Source: Wuchereria bancrofti
Lineage: Eukaryota > Nematoda > Chromadorea > Rhabditida > Onchocercidae
DNA: 64,000 bases
Assembly: GCA_005281725.1 (NCBI GenBank)
Contig: SSBO01000009.1
Location: forward strand, 9,945,755 to 10,009,754
Reading direction: 5' to 3'
Shown here piece by piece: positions 51,085-64,000 of this stretch. Numbering within the stretch: position 1 is the first letter of the stretch; every line of letters begins with the position of its first letter. The position numbers and the translations under genes were made by a program. The notes beneath the pieces are model-generated. The model did no database searches, was not told where the DNA came from, and was given only the letters and a program-made list of their open reading frames with translations.

Positions 51085-54000
51085 CTAAAAAAGGCCATAA
51101 ATTATAGGATTAACAACTGGATTAACAACAATTAGCGCATTTAAAAAATTTAATGTATCCATGAAAACTCCGTCATTTTCTGTTGGCATTGTTAATGTAT
51201 TCATCATTGCTAACATATTGTACGGTGACCATAAGACTAAATATGCAATAAGTGTCAATGCCGCTTGACGTTTAGCTATCTAAAAAGGTAAGTTAAAAAA
51301 ATTTTAAAAATTAAAATTTTTTTTTTCTGAAAAAAGAAAAGTTTAAAATTATTTTTTTGGCAAAATTTTTGCATGAAATCGTGTTAATATCATATTAAAA
51401 TAGCATTCCATGATAAATTTCAATATAAAATTAATATTTTCTTTTTTTTCGTTTATGGAATTAAAAAAGAAAAATTTTGATGGAAAAAAATATAAATGAA
51501 AAAATTTTTCTAGAATGAAAAAATTCTGAAAATGTTCGCATGGTGTATTTTGCTATATGATTAAGAAATGTGATATGAAAATGACATTTTGTTATCAAAA
51601 AAAAAAAAAAAAACTGTCAGAAAAAAAAATGTTTTTGGAAAATGCGGAATAAATTATAAATTTAAATATGCATCATAAAGGATTTAATATATTTGGAGAG
51701 AAATATTGAAATTAAAATAATTCTAAAGAATGAAGTTAGTTTTATAAGAGAGTGTATTTAGTTTAAAAAAAAATTTGTATATTATTTAAAAATTGTTTAT
51801 GAAAGAATTGAACTACGAGTGAAACGGCAATTATAATTGAAATTGAAAAAGATTTTCAACTTTCTTACATGTTGTTTAATTTTAATTTAATTTAACTTAA
51901 TTTGACTTTACTTCCTTTTTTAATTCATATTTTACCTCTTTAGAAAAAGTACAATTATTTTGTTTCATTTTATTTTTACATTAAATTTATGATAAATATA
52001 TTTTACACGTTTAGTACAGCATATTTAAAAAAAAATTAAATCGTTGTTGATTTAAAAATTTTAACTTTTCCTTTTTTTTGCTCGAAAAAAAGAGCGAAAG
52101 CATTGGGAAAATGGAAAAATACGAAAAGACAACAATAAGTTTGTATTCAAAACTAATTTTAGCATTAGTTTAAATAATTTGAAATTCAAATCATTGTGTA
52201 AATAATTTATGTAATTTAATAATAAATTAAAATAATTTTTCATATGTAAATATTGTGACTATTTTAACATTTAATAATTACATTTCAATCAGAAAATATG
52301 TAATTTTCTTCTCCAAGAAAACAAACAAATAAATTTTATAATTATTACATACAATTTTTTTATAAAATCATTCGAAATGATAATAATATATACGATATAT
52401 ATACATTTTTCATGAAACTAATTATTTTTGAAATTTTTGTAAAATTTTGTAGACAAGAAAAAAAAATTTCAAATAAAAATGTTATCAAAAATATTTATGA
52501 TTCATCTATCCATAACATAATAATCATTCTTCATTGTTAACGTAATTTTGTCCAGTTTAACGAAATACATATTTTATTGTATGTGAAATTGAGAGAGAGA
52601 GAGAGAGAGAGAGGGGGAAGAGAAATAAAGAAAGAGAGAAAGAATGAATGAATGGGTAATTGTTACTTTACTTTATAAGATGAATTCTAGTTAACTGATT
52701 ATAATCTTAATATGATTCTGTTAATAATTCAATTCATTTCATTTTTTAATTTAATTAACACATATAATAAAATTATAAAAATTACTAAAATTGTATATTT
52801 TCTCATTTTCTTTTTCATTTTTTTTTCCAGCAAATTTAAAAATGATTAAATTAGATAAATTAAATTAAAAACCTTTGAAGCTTTACATAATGTTTGTAAG
52901 ACTAATGGACCAACAGTACTGGAAGATTCTAACGTAACAATCGGTGCATTATTTTCCATTGAAATTGTATGCGCATTAGTTGACGTTGACGTTGACGTAA
53001 CTGTTCTCATTGCTATTCTTCTAAATAGGCAAAAATTTATTGATTATTTTAATTTGCTAAAAATTAAATTTCACTAATAAAATAACATCTATTTGTCGCA
53101 TTTTTATTGAATTAACTTATGGAAATATTAAAATTGATGATAAATTTGTAATAAATAAGCGTTTATTATTCACCTTAAAATAGCTTTGATAAAGTATGAA
53201 TAATTTATTTTAATTCATTTCTAATTTTCAATTTTAAAATGAATTTTTTTTTATTCTACTTCGAATTATTTTATAATTACGAAAATTTTTTTCCTTCATT
53301 TAATTTATTAAAAACATTCAAAATTTTAATAATATGCTAATTCATATTCATTAAAAAGGGAAAAAACATTTAAAATTTGTTTTTTTATAACAAATATGTT
53401 AATTCGTTTATAAAAAAAAAGGAAAAAAAACGATCACAGAAGAATAAATTTTACGGTTCAATTTTTAAATATATTTTTAAGAAAAAAAAAAAGAAAAGAA
53501 AATATATTTTTAATTTTAACACTTACGAGCTAGCATTTAAATTACCATATTGCTTGTTTCGTGATATACGTGAAATAATATAAGTAATGTATGAAGGACG
53601 ACCAGCTGAAAATTTAATGAATTTGAAAAATTTCAAATAAATTTCAATTTTGTTTCTTTCTGCTTCACTCAATGAGTTATGTTAACAAATTAAAATTGCA
53701 CTATATTTATTGTTTTTTTTCCTCATTAATAGAATAAATTGAAGAATTTCTTTTGGTAAATTTCAATTAAAAAAAAACCTAAAATTTGAAATTATTATAA
53801 TTAATCGATTATATTATTAAAAATAAGCTGTAAATTGAACATTGTGTTAACTAATTTGATAATTGATGAAAATTATTCATTTCAAATCTATTCTTTTAGA
53901 TGGTTAAATTTTTAATTTCTTATTTTTTAAATGATAATGTTTCAACTTGTTGGATTTAGATAATAATGCAAAATCATCCATAGTTTTTAAATTATCGTGT

Positions 54001-57000
54001 TAAAATTAAAAACATTCATTCTACTATTTTGATTATTACTATTAACTTTACAATACATTTGTATTTCTTTTTACAAAAAAGAAATTTTTACCATTGAATT
54101 ATCAAAAGAAAATAATTAAAAATAATTTTTTCAAAAAAAGAAAGGGAATAAAATAATAAAACTTTAAAAATGTTTAAATTATCATATTAAAATTAAAAAT
54201 TTTCATTCTACCATTTTTATTATTACTATGAAATTTACAATACATTTACATGTTTTAAAAATTTAAAAATTTTACTATGCCAATTTCGTCGTCTCATCGA
54301 ATTAAATTTACAAATGACAAACATATAAGAAAATGCAATAGTTGCTGTTGGTATCCAAAAAACAAGTAATAAATGTGTTATATTATACATTTTTTCTAAT
54401 CGAAGAACCTAAAAAAATTTGAAATGAAATGTAAAATTATATATTTATCCTAGAATTTTTTTTTTTTTAAGTTAAATTTGTCAAAAACATGTTATTTTCA
54501 CAATGCCAATTTAAGATTATCCTTACGTTTCTTCTTTTTCATTAAGCTTTTTCTAGATTTTATTAAATTGTTTATTTTCCATTTATTAAATACTATTTTC
54601 ATTTCCAATTCTGGAATTAATCTTTATTATTTTTTTAAAAAAAACGATTAATTTATCTTAAAAAATTATTGAGAAATTTAAAAGATTCATAGATGAAATT
54701 AATTAATTAATTAATTAACAATGATATATACCTGATAAAAATTAGCTGTTAATAGATGCTTTTCTTCATCTGTTTCAGCTAATTGCATTTGAATGTCATA
54801 TTTGTATGCATAAATTGTCCATATAGGTGTACATTGACTGAGAAATTTTTGTAGAAGAAAAAAACAAAATGATAATTAAATTTAAAATTAATTCAAAAAT
54901 GAAATAAAAAAATTCGAAATATAATAAAATTAATTCATTTAAATAATTTCATCAAATATCATTTAATTGCTATTACAAGTAATATTATTTCCACTATATT
55001 TACCGAAGAAAAATTAAACATTCAAAGAAACTAAGACAAAAAAAAAGGACGGAGGATGTGATTTAGTTACACGTTCACGTACACGTACTAATTTCGCATA
55101 TTAAACGTTACGTCAGTATTTCCCTACTACAATCACCTATAATCACCGCTTTTTTTTTGAAAAATATTCTATTGCTCTGTGAGGAATAGTAAGCTATGAA
55201 TTATGCGACAATGCTAATTTCTTGTATTCGTAAGTTATGCGACAAAGGGCGGATAAGTAGATAAGTGCAAGCTGCAAGTTATGTGACAAAGAAATAGCCG
55301 TAAATTAAGCGACAAAGGACGAATCGTAAATTATACGACAAAGGCTATTACAAGTCATGCGATAAGGAATTGGCCGCAAATTATGCGACAAAGGCTATTA
55401 CAAGTCATGCGATAAGGACTCAGCCGCAAATTATGCGACAAAGGCTATCACGAGTGATGCGACAAAGAATCAGTCGCAAATTATGCGACAAAGACTATTA
55501 CAAGTCATGCGACAAGGAATCAGCCGCAAATTACGCGGCAAAGGCTATTACGATTAATGCGACAAAGAATCAGTCGCAAATTATGCGACAAAGACTATTA
55601 CAAGTTATGCGACTATTACAAGTTACAAAACTTTTAAGTAATGCGACGAAAGATAAATCTCAATCTGTGTAACTTCGCAAGGAAATCGTTTTGTTACAAC
55701 AATTCTTCGAAAATAGTAAAAGTTTAGAAATTAGAAAATTAACGAACAGTGACGTTTTCCCATTAAAAAGTGAATAAACTTTAAAAAGTTTATTCAGTCT
55801 TTTCAAATTCATTCAATTATTTAATAAAATTCACATAATTAAAAATTCTGTATAAAATTAATACTGAAATCATTTTATTCAATAAATTATTTGTTTCATT
55901 TATTACATTATTTTTAAAAAAAATAAATAAATTAAATAAAGAAATAAATAAACAAGGTGTAAATAATATTGAAATAAACAAATTTGCAAAAATTAAAAAA
56001 TAAATTACCGAAATTCGATATTTTCATTTGGTTGATAAACACGAAATATGAATATTTGTGGTAGCGAAAAAATAATCGCAGCTATATACGACGTTATAAG
56101 CATATATTTTACCCAACGAAATGCAAATTTTGATGCTTCCACATTGCTACAATAATATGCAAAAAAAAAAAATTAACAAAAAAAAATAAAAAAATAAAAA
56201 TTTTACTATCTAAAATGAAAATACAACAAAATTCATTAAAAAATATTTCTGAAATAATTGTAGAAGTAAACATTTTAAGATGAAATGAATGAAATTAATA
56301 TAATCATTGCAAGTTTTCAAATTAAACATTTTAATTTTTATTTATATTTTAATTATTAAATATTTTAATTTTTAAAACTCTTAAAATTAAACAAATGAAA
56401 AGAAATGCAAAATTTTATTATGAATTAAAAAAAAAGATAAAACTGTCACATTTCTTTTCAATGACATCAGTTAGTTGTTTGGGATATATTCTATATAATT
56501 TAAGATTTTTTGAAAATTTTTTTCAAAATTTTAAATTATTATTCTAATCTTTAATTCGGTGCTATTTTTAAAGAAGAAAGAATGAAATATGCAGTGATGA
56601 AAAAAAAAATTTTTTTTTCCATTTTTAATATTACATTGAATTGAAAAAAAGCTTTAAAATTCTCAAGCAGTAAATTTATTAAAGCAATTTGCTATCCATT
56701 GAAATTGATTTCAAGTTTTATTTTTATATTTTTAGATTTGTTTCAAAAAATTTTAATAATACCACTACTATTAATATAAATAAAAGCTATCAAACATAGT
56801 ATGAAACTTTTTTCAACAATTTTACTATTTTATAATAATTAATTTTTTTTTCAGCAAGAAAAGAAAAAATTAGAAAATAAAAACAATAAAAATTTTTTTC
56901 AAATCTTAAAATTTATAGCATAAAATTTAATTTTTAAGGTAAAAATTATATTAAAGGATAGTTGTTAAATATTATTAAAATAATTAATGAAATTAGTTGA

Positions 57001-58937
57001 GATTGAAGGAAACTAAAAAAGGAAAAAAAAATGTTAATCTAACTTTATTCGATATGCACCTTGCGCTCGATCAATTGCTATTACCCCAATAACAAATGAA
57101 TTTAAATAAAAATTAAATGTGTGAAAAAATTTACATATGCGACATAAAATATCACCGCCATACCACTGAAAAAAACCTTTGGAAATTTATTAAATTTCAA
57201 TTTAAAACTTGCAAATAATCATTTCTTAATTAAATTTACATATTGCAAACAAAAAAAAAATCATTCATAAACTATCACATCTAACTAAATTTGTCAATTC
57301 TAACCAAATTTTTTATTCAAAATGAAAGTGAAATGTTTGAAATTTTGCTAACGTAGTTGAAAAAAAATTGATTTGAAATTTTTTATTTTAGATAAGTAAA
57401 TTATAAAAGAAATTATTAATATTTTGTCGCAAGAATTGTATAAACTTTGTTTCAAACTATTAAAAGCAATTAAAATTTCGTTTTAATTAATAGAAAAAAA
57501 AAATTGAATTGTATGATTATTTTAGAATACGTTAAAAATTTCCAAAAATGATTTCTCTTTTCTTTTCAATAGAAAATGCTCATTTGTGATATTTAAAATT
57601 AAAAATAATATTATTTGAAATAAAATCAACTTTAATTTACATTTATTACATTGCTTTTGGTTTGCATAAAAGGCAATAAAAATGAATGCTTGTTTTAAAA
57701 TTAAAAAAAACAAAACTTTGTATTTTCTAAAATTTTTTTAGAAGAAAAATAAACAAACAGATTGAAATATATTTGAAATGTTAAGCAAACAAATTGAGAT
57801 ATATCAAAAGCTTTGCATTTTAAGTTACATTCTTTATATTAAATTGCATTTTTTGAATTATTGTATTTCCCAAAAAAAAAATAAATAAATAAAAATAATA
57901 AAACTAAAATAAACAAAAAATTTTAAAATTTACTTGAAATATTAATGTTATTTCAAAAAAAAAAAGAACAAAATATAAATGAGTTAAACAAACAAATTGA
58001 AATATATCTAAAGTATTGTATTACGCTGTATTTGCTGAATTTTTCGAACAAAAAAAGTAAATAAATAAAAATAATAAAACTAAAATAAACAAATAAATTG
58101 AAAAATACTTGAAATGTTGTCATCCAAATGATTTGTGATGGTGTATAAATGAAAATTGTTAATAAATCAGCAATATTTAAATGTAGCCTAAGAAAAAATA
58201 TTTGATTTCGTTGCTTTTGGCCATTTAAAAGCAAACGAAATGAACGTCCAATGCAAATTAAATTCAATGGTCCACCAATACAAAGGCATAATAAATATAT
58301 TACTATTTCAACCTGAAATAATAGCACATTTTTTTCTTTTTACTAAAATTTAATTTATATTTAAAATTTAATTCAAAAAAAAGGAATATATACATCCCAA
58401 AAAAGAAAAAAGAAAATCATTAAAATCAAAATAAATTTGAGTGGAAAAAAAAAATGTCAACAAGAATGTAAAGTAAATGAAGTGAACCGAAATGAAAAAA
58501 AAAATAGAAATAAAAAAAACAGCCTTATTAGTATAGCTTTTTAGGATTTTTATTATTATGAAAAAAAAAAAAATAATCAATTTTATAGAAAAAAATTTTA
58601 CCAATTTGTTAAATTAAAAAAATAGTTAAATAGTTTAGGTTAAAAATTTATGAAAAAATCTTTTGGCGCAAATTAAATGCATAATTAGAAGTTATAAATA
58701 AAAAAAAAAAGAAATTATAATATTTTTTTCCATTTAATGAAAATATTTAATTTGTATTATTATTGTGATTTGTTATTTTTCAATTTCATGAAATATTTAA
58801 AAAAAAANTTTTAAAAAATTATTGAATAAAAAACATACAACTTCGGTTGGTAACCGATTTAACGATTCAAAATCAATACTTTGATGTCGTGTATCAAATA
58901 GTATCGTATCATTATTATCATTATCAGCTATTGACAT
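51085..58937 (-). CDS. Class A peptide GPCR, GnRH/AKH/vasopressin-like (407 aa, 9 exons, no cytoplasmic tail)
   Basis: Exons on the - strand: 58937-58839, 58312-58109, 57165-57044, 56146-56009, 54837-54732, 54408-54276, 53605-53527, 53020-52873, 51279-51085; phases 0, 0, 2, 2, 0, 1, 2, 0 fit and total 1224 nt. All seven helices are visible. TM2 has LNIAD (78-82). TM3 follows WYGGDILCRICKFF and ends IDRAQ (DR at 133-134, in place of DRY). SLPQIFIF closes TM4. C109 can pair with C190 of extracellular loop 2 (QCTPIW). TM6 has WSPY (360-363) and TM7 NPIIY (400-404). The W-x-x-G-D-x-x-C-R-x-x-KF entry to TM3 and the NPIIYG end are typical of the GnRH/AKH/vasopressin group. Loop 3 (about 255-350) is long and Ser/Thr-rich. 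Only three residues follow NPIIY. The ligand is presumably a neuropeptide; its identity cannot be read from sequence. Confidence 0.92.
52583..52640. repeat. (GA)n purine tract in the last receptor intron
   Basis: GAGAGA run of about 30 bases followed by GGGGGAAGAGAAA. The rest of this intron (51280-52872) shows nothing but AT-rich DNA. Confidence 0.9.
55185..55625. repeat. 50-bp minisatellite in intron 4 of the receptor
   Basis: At least five full units of 50 bases begin at 55325, 55375, 55425, 55475 and 55525, with a shortened unit at 55575 and more diverged ones back to about 55190. The core is CGCAAATTATGCGACAAAGG followed by CTATTACAAGTCATGCGA. It is clearly richer in G+C than the intron around it. 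It gives a 100-residue open frame by chance of composition; codons do not behave like a gene. Confidence 0.92.
58808..58808. other. Single-N contig join in receptor intron 1
   Basis: N between a poly-A run and TTTTAAAAAATT. No duplicated flank is seen; some sequence may be missing. Confidence 0.85.
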
Positions 58938-59350
58938 CAGATATCAGACAATAACAAGGAATTATCAATTATTATAATTCCTGAAATAAATATAAATTTG
59001 ATTTAAAAAAACCTATCGTTATCAATTGCTAACATCAAATATCAGATAATAACAGCAGAGAATTATCAATTATTATAACAGCTGAAATGAAAATTTAATT
59101 TAATATAAATTTGATTTAAAAAACTATCATTATCAATTGCTAAAAACTATCATTATCATCAGATATCAGATAATAGCAAGGAATTATCAATTATTATAAT
59201 TCCAGAAATGAAAATTTTATTTAATTTGATTTAAAAAAAAAAACTGTCGTTATCAATCGCTAACATCAGATATCAGATAATAGCAAGGAATTATCAATTA
59301 TTATAATTCCTGAAATGAAAATTTAATTTAACATAAATTTGATTAAATTT
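58915..59350. repeat. Tandem repeat of about 100-120 bp overlapping the receptor start
   Basis: Four copies begin near 58921, 59020, 59131 and 59251. Each has TTATCAATTGCTAACATCAGAT or a variant, then ATCAGATAATAGC, GGAATTATCAATTATTATAA and GATTTAAAAAA. The first copy contains the receptor's start codon and first codons; the others lie upstream of the gene. Confidence 0.85.
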
Positions 59351-62300
59351 AAACTAACTATTCTATTTTATCATTTGAAATTAAATAAGGCAATCAATAA
59401 TGATATTTCCGAGAAAAGAATAAAGTTCATTCACTTCAGTTAAATTTAAGAGTTTCTTGAAAATTATATTTTGTTCGATGAAAATTTTTTATGAATAAAT
59501 AAATAAATAAATGATAATCTTTTAGAGAACAATCAGCATGAAATAAAATCAAAAAAAAGTGAATTTTTGAATAAATAAATGAATAAAATATGAAATTCAG
59601 AAAAGTAGTATGAATTTAAAAAAAAAAAAAACATTTTTTCTTTTTTTGAAAACCATTTTATATTTTATGATAAAATATGGTGAAATAAAATTGGTTTTGC
59701 TTTCATAATGAAAAATAAATGATATAATAAATTGAATAAAAATTGAACTGAGGAATTTTTTTTATAAATTTATATGTATTATCAGTGATAACTGATAAAA
59801 TAAACTAATTTGTCCCTTTCTTTTTCTTGATGTTTACTTTAAGAGATTTATTTTAAAAAAAAATAAATATAAAATCATTTTGAGTAATTTCTGCATTTTT
59901 ATGCATAATGAAAAATCAAAATTAATTTTTTTTTTCTAAAAAAGGTGGAAAAGTAAAAAGTAATTAATTTCTATTACTTGCTGCAAAAAAATTAAATTGA
60001 AGATATCTATTAAATTAAGAATAATTGTTATCAAAAAAAAAGGATGCAAAATGAAAAGTTTGAAAAAGATTAAAGCTTCCGATCTGAAATAAACATGATA
60101 GTTTTTTTTTTAAAAAAATAAGTAGTCAAATTTTGGATGGAAAACTATGTAAGAAGGAAAAAAGCTGTTTAACAAGATTGTTAATCTAAAATTTAAAATT
60201 AAATTTCAAGATTTTAAAAAATTGTGAAAAAATGAACAAATAATTGGTTTTTTTATCAAATAATATTTGATAAATATTATTATTTCTTTATGATATAATA
60301 TCGTTTTTAAAATTTTCACCTTTTTATCATAAATTTTTTAAAAGATATATCAGAAAAAAAAAAAGTTAGTATAATTTGATTTGATATTTTTGATATTCAT
60401 ATTACAATGAAAAAAAATCAAAAACACAACTATGCGTAAGTAAGCATACGTCTAAATAAACGTTAGGTCTTTACGTAATTACGTGAAAAAATTTTAATGA
60501 TCAAAAACAAATGATATTTAGAAATCAAATGATTAATTTATAATGTTTGGTAAAAAATAAATTTAAAAAAAAATAATATTATATAAGATATAATAATTGA
60601 TTTTTTAATTAAATACAAAAAAATGACAATCGATTTTTTTTTTTAGTTAAATACAATAAGTGCAATTCGAAAAAAAAAGCAAAATTAAAAAAGTTCTAAA
60701 ATGAAATTTTGTTATAATCACATGCAATTTGACTACAAACAAAAAAAAAAAAAAAAACGGAAAAGGAAATGGAAAAAAAACGGAAATTTTTCTTTTGTGG
60801 TGAATTTTTTAAGCCGGAAAAATGCATTGAAAGAATTTCATGTACATTTAATGCTAATCTTATTTCGTTGCCTAAAATTTTCCCATAATTTTAGCCAAAG
60901 AAAAAATTGGCAAAAATCAATGAAAATGGAATGAATAGAAATTGAATTTCAAAAAATGAATTTTTCATTAAATTGCTAATTAAAGTTTTTATCAAAAAAA
61001 AAAAAGCAGCCCATAAAAATTTTTTCTTACCAAATCAAAATTTTGAGATTTTTCATCCAAAAACAAAGAATGAATTAAATTAGCCAAAAAAAAAAAAAGA
61101 ATTTTTTAAGTGCTATAAAATTTGATTTGTAATTATTTGCTGAATTTATTAAAACAGAAATGAAAAAAAATAGCAAAAAAATATTAATGAAATAAAAAAA
61201 ATATAATAACTGATCAATTATAGTGTAAAATAGAAGTTTAATTATAAAACTTTTCAGCATTTTAAATTTATTTATTATAATTTCGAAAAAAATTAACAAA
61301 TAATTTTACATTGTCACAAAATTTACATAAACAGCGAAGCAATTAACTAATTATATCGTAATATTACTAAAGCATTTGTGAATTTTAATCAAAAAATTTT
61401 ATTCTTTATTTTAATAAAATTATCAGTGAGAAATAACTTGTGTGAAAAATTTTAATTACTACCATTCATTAATTAAAATTTAGTTTGCTACGTGTTCCGC
61501 AGCATTTACGTATGATTTACGTCTAATAAATTTCAAAAGATTAATGAGAGAAATTTAAAAAATTTAAAATCATAGAATAATGATTTCAAAATAATTGCTT
61601 TATTGTTGAATGAAAGATTTTACATAGCATTTCTACCACGCACTGACAACTGCTCTTAAATTAGTTCGTTAGAAAAATATTTCATTTCATCTTTAATTTG
61701 ATTCAAAAAAAAAAAATGTTAGCTGTGAAAGAAATAGAAAAAAAAGAAGAAGCATTCACCTTGTTAAACAAAATGAAATTAAATTTAGAACAAGAAAAAA
61801 AACGGAAGGAAATATTTATTAAAATAAAAACAAAAAGCAAAGTGATTATCAGTATTTGATTGTTCCTTTATTAAAATAAGACTAAAACGATATTATAATT
61901 GAGGAACAGTAGCAAAATAATTAAATTAATTAGATCATTAAATCATAAAGGAGAAATCGAATATCAAAATAATCAAAATTAACATTTTTACGTTTTTAAT
62001 ATTGATGAAAATAAAAAAAGTAACACAAATTTCATTCGATATATAAGTTTCCCATTGCTTTAAAACTTTTTTGGTTACACTTAATAAATCATTAATTTTG
62101 CTTTTTTTTTCATTTTCATTTTTTTTTTAATCAGTAATTTTGATAATGAGTAATGATTGTTTATTAGCGTTTTTTTTGTCGCTTTTGTTTTTTGATAAAT
62201 AATATTTGAGAAGTGATACTATAAATATACGCTGATAATTTGATAAAATTATTGATAATTTGAGAAGTCAATATTTAGTATATATTATAATTTATCAAAT

Positions 62301-64000
62301 TTTGTTCGCTTAGCAAGATTTCTCACTGAATAAAAAGTGCCAACAAAAAAATAAAATTTAAAAAAAAAATAATAACAATAGTAACGGTAATAATAATAAC
62401 AATAAAAATAATAATAACAGTAATCATAGTAGTATATTTTTGTAATAATAATATATAATAATAGTAACAATAATAGCAATAATAACAATAAAAATAATAA
62501 TAATGGCATTCGTAATAGTATATTTTTGTAATAATAATGTATAATAATAGTAATAATAATAACAATAATAATAATAATAAAAATAAACAGTAATAATGGT
62601 AATGTATTTTTGTAACAATAATAAGAATATACAACAGTAATAATAATAATAACAATGATGATAGTAATAAATGAATAAATAAAATAAAGTAAACAATATT
62701 TTTCTTGAAAAAAATGCGAAAAAATTTTTTTGAAATATTTAAGTCACATATTTTTTTCAATTGTTGAAATATTTTATTTTCAAGTAGCAATTTAAAAAAA
62801 AAAAAAAAAGAAATAAGGAAAAACAAACAACTCTCGAATTATTTATTGCATATTGTCAACAATCAAATATGCTTTTTTTATTTTTTTTTTCTCTTCCTGG
62901 CATTACTTTAAGCTTTAAACACTTAACTATTTTAAAAAGTACACAAACACACGCAGACGTACACACATATGTTTTTGTGTATAAATAATGGATTAATTTT
63001 AAAAAAAACTTTTAAAAAAACAGAAAACGTAGAAAATCGTAGAGAATTGACGAGTAATTTAAAAAAAAAAAAGAAAGAAAAACATTGAGAATTGGCAACT
63101 AATTTGTTAGTATTATAAATTACATCAAAAATAATTTCCAAAAAAAAAAAGGAAAAATTAAAAAAAGAAAAGAAGATAAAAATTTTAATGTTTATTACTA
63201 AAATATAATAAAGCACACTTTTTACTTCTATTTTTATAATTTTACTCTTTCCTTCTTGTCTTTAATTTTCTTTTCTCAAATTTTATATGATTTCAAAAAT
63301 TTTTAAAACGGTAGTCGTAGTTTTTAAATAATGTTCGAAATGAAAAAATGTTGCAATTACAATGTAAGAAGGATTTCTTTTTTTTTTATGTTTTGTCAAT
63401 TATTTAGAAAAGAAAATTCATTCCTTCCCTTTTTTATTTGTTTTTTCGTTATCAAAAAATGAAATTAAAATTTATAGTATAGCAATAAAAAAAAAAATGA
63501 AAAAAAAGGAGTTGAAATGATTCCATGAAAATTTTATGCCATAAATTACTACCGCTTGCGGTTTTTTTTTTCTTTTTTTAAATGGATTTCCTATTCTTGT
63601 TTTTTTTTTTTTAAATTGCTTGTCATCCATTTTTTTCTCACTTGAAAAATTTAGAAAATTTTAGTATAAAAAAAATGAAAGTGCCATTAAGTAATTTTAA
63701 AAAAATAAAAGTGTTACTAAGTAATTAAGTAATTTTTGAATTAAATGGAGAAAAAAAATGTGAGAAATACATTTTTGTCTTAAATTTAGAAATTTTCATA
63801 CTAAAAATATTTTATTATTAAAATAAGTAAATAAATTAGATGAAATGTGAAGAAGTAAACATATAAAATTGTTAAAACATCAATTATTTATCGTCGATCA
63901 CTTTTGTTATATTTTTTTTTTCTCTTTTCTCTTCTTAAAAAGTAGACAAATTTAAAAAAAATACATACTCTGCTTGAAAAGTAAATACATTTCAAAACAT
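59351..64000. other. Upstream region of the receptor gene; no gene seen
   Basis: Very AT-rich with many homopolymer runs. Notable items are two small TACGTA-rich spots (60430-60490 and 61488-61535), a long AAT/AAC microsatellite (62370-62660) and an ACAC/ACGT stretch (62940-62975). Short open frames are Lys/Phe or Tyr/Ile low-complexity and not supported. Confidence 0.6.
62370..62660. repeat. Imperfect (AAT)n microsatellite with a longer period
   Basis: AAT/AAC/AGT units interrupted about every 70-110 bases by GTATATTTTTGTAATAATAA or GTAATGTATTTTTGTAACAA, so a higher-order repeat is built on the trinucleotide. Open frames on the - strand (Tyr/Ile/Leu-rich) are artefacts. Confidence 0.88.

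Noticed and set aside
55370..55672. 100-residue repetitive frame
   Set aside because: It follows the 50-bp intronic array, shifts frame from unit to unit and lies inside an intron of a gene on the other strand.
62285..62826. Long Tyr/Ile/Leu-rich frames on the - strand
   Set aside because: Direct translation of an AAT-type microsatellite.

Overview
The window looks like nuclear DNA of a nematode. Non-coding DNA is about 80 percent A+T by eye. The genes are split by many GT-AG introns. One gene encodes a SEC61 gamma very close to nematode and human forms, and two genes have a T-rich splice acceptor a few bases before the start codon with no matching upstream exon, as expected for spliced-leader trans-splicing. 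Introns are long for a nematode (up to about 6 kb). I cannot name the species; a parasitic, very AT-rich lineage is a guess. Four single N bases mark contig joins.

Layout. On the + strand: a small secreted thrombospondin type 1 (TSP1) protein (901-14278), a larger secreted protein with two TSP1 domains and a long Ser/Thr-rich linker (16291-26712), and a secreted cysteine-rich/Kunitz protein (46317-49432). On the - strand: an unrecognised 156-160 residue protein (33281 to 27628), phosphomevalonate kinase (38228 to 37019), SEC61 gamma (39440 to 38848), and a class A peptide GPCR of the GnRH/AKH/vasopressin group (58937 to 51085). All seven models were built by hand: exon phases agree at every junction and the reading frames close at stop codons.

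SEC61 gamma and phosphomevalonate kinase lie head to tail about 0.6 kb apart, each preceded by a T-rich acceptor, so they are probably one operon (protein translocation at the ER plus the mevalonate pathway). The three secreted genes and the receptor point to extracellular or signalling roles, but nothing shows that they act together.

The rest is AT-rich intron and intergenic DNA rich in local tandem repeats (periods of about 35-45, 44, 50, 86, 100-120, 120, 184 and 230 bp), trinucleotide microsatellites, one foldback of about 1.35 kb, and many TGATAA/TTATCA words. Two stretches (17009-19093 and 23617-23935) are exact duplications that meet at an N and are almost certainly assembly overlaps. 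The most interesting points are a receptor that ends right after transmembrane helix 7, a receptor start codon lying inside a tandem repeat, a signal peptide written by an ATG/ATA microsatellite, a TSP1 domain split by a TTATCA-type repeat, and GC-rich minisatellites in an otherwise very AT-rich setting. I saw no mobile-element protein, CRISPR, rRNA or tRNA gene.
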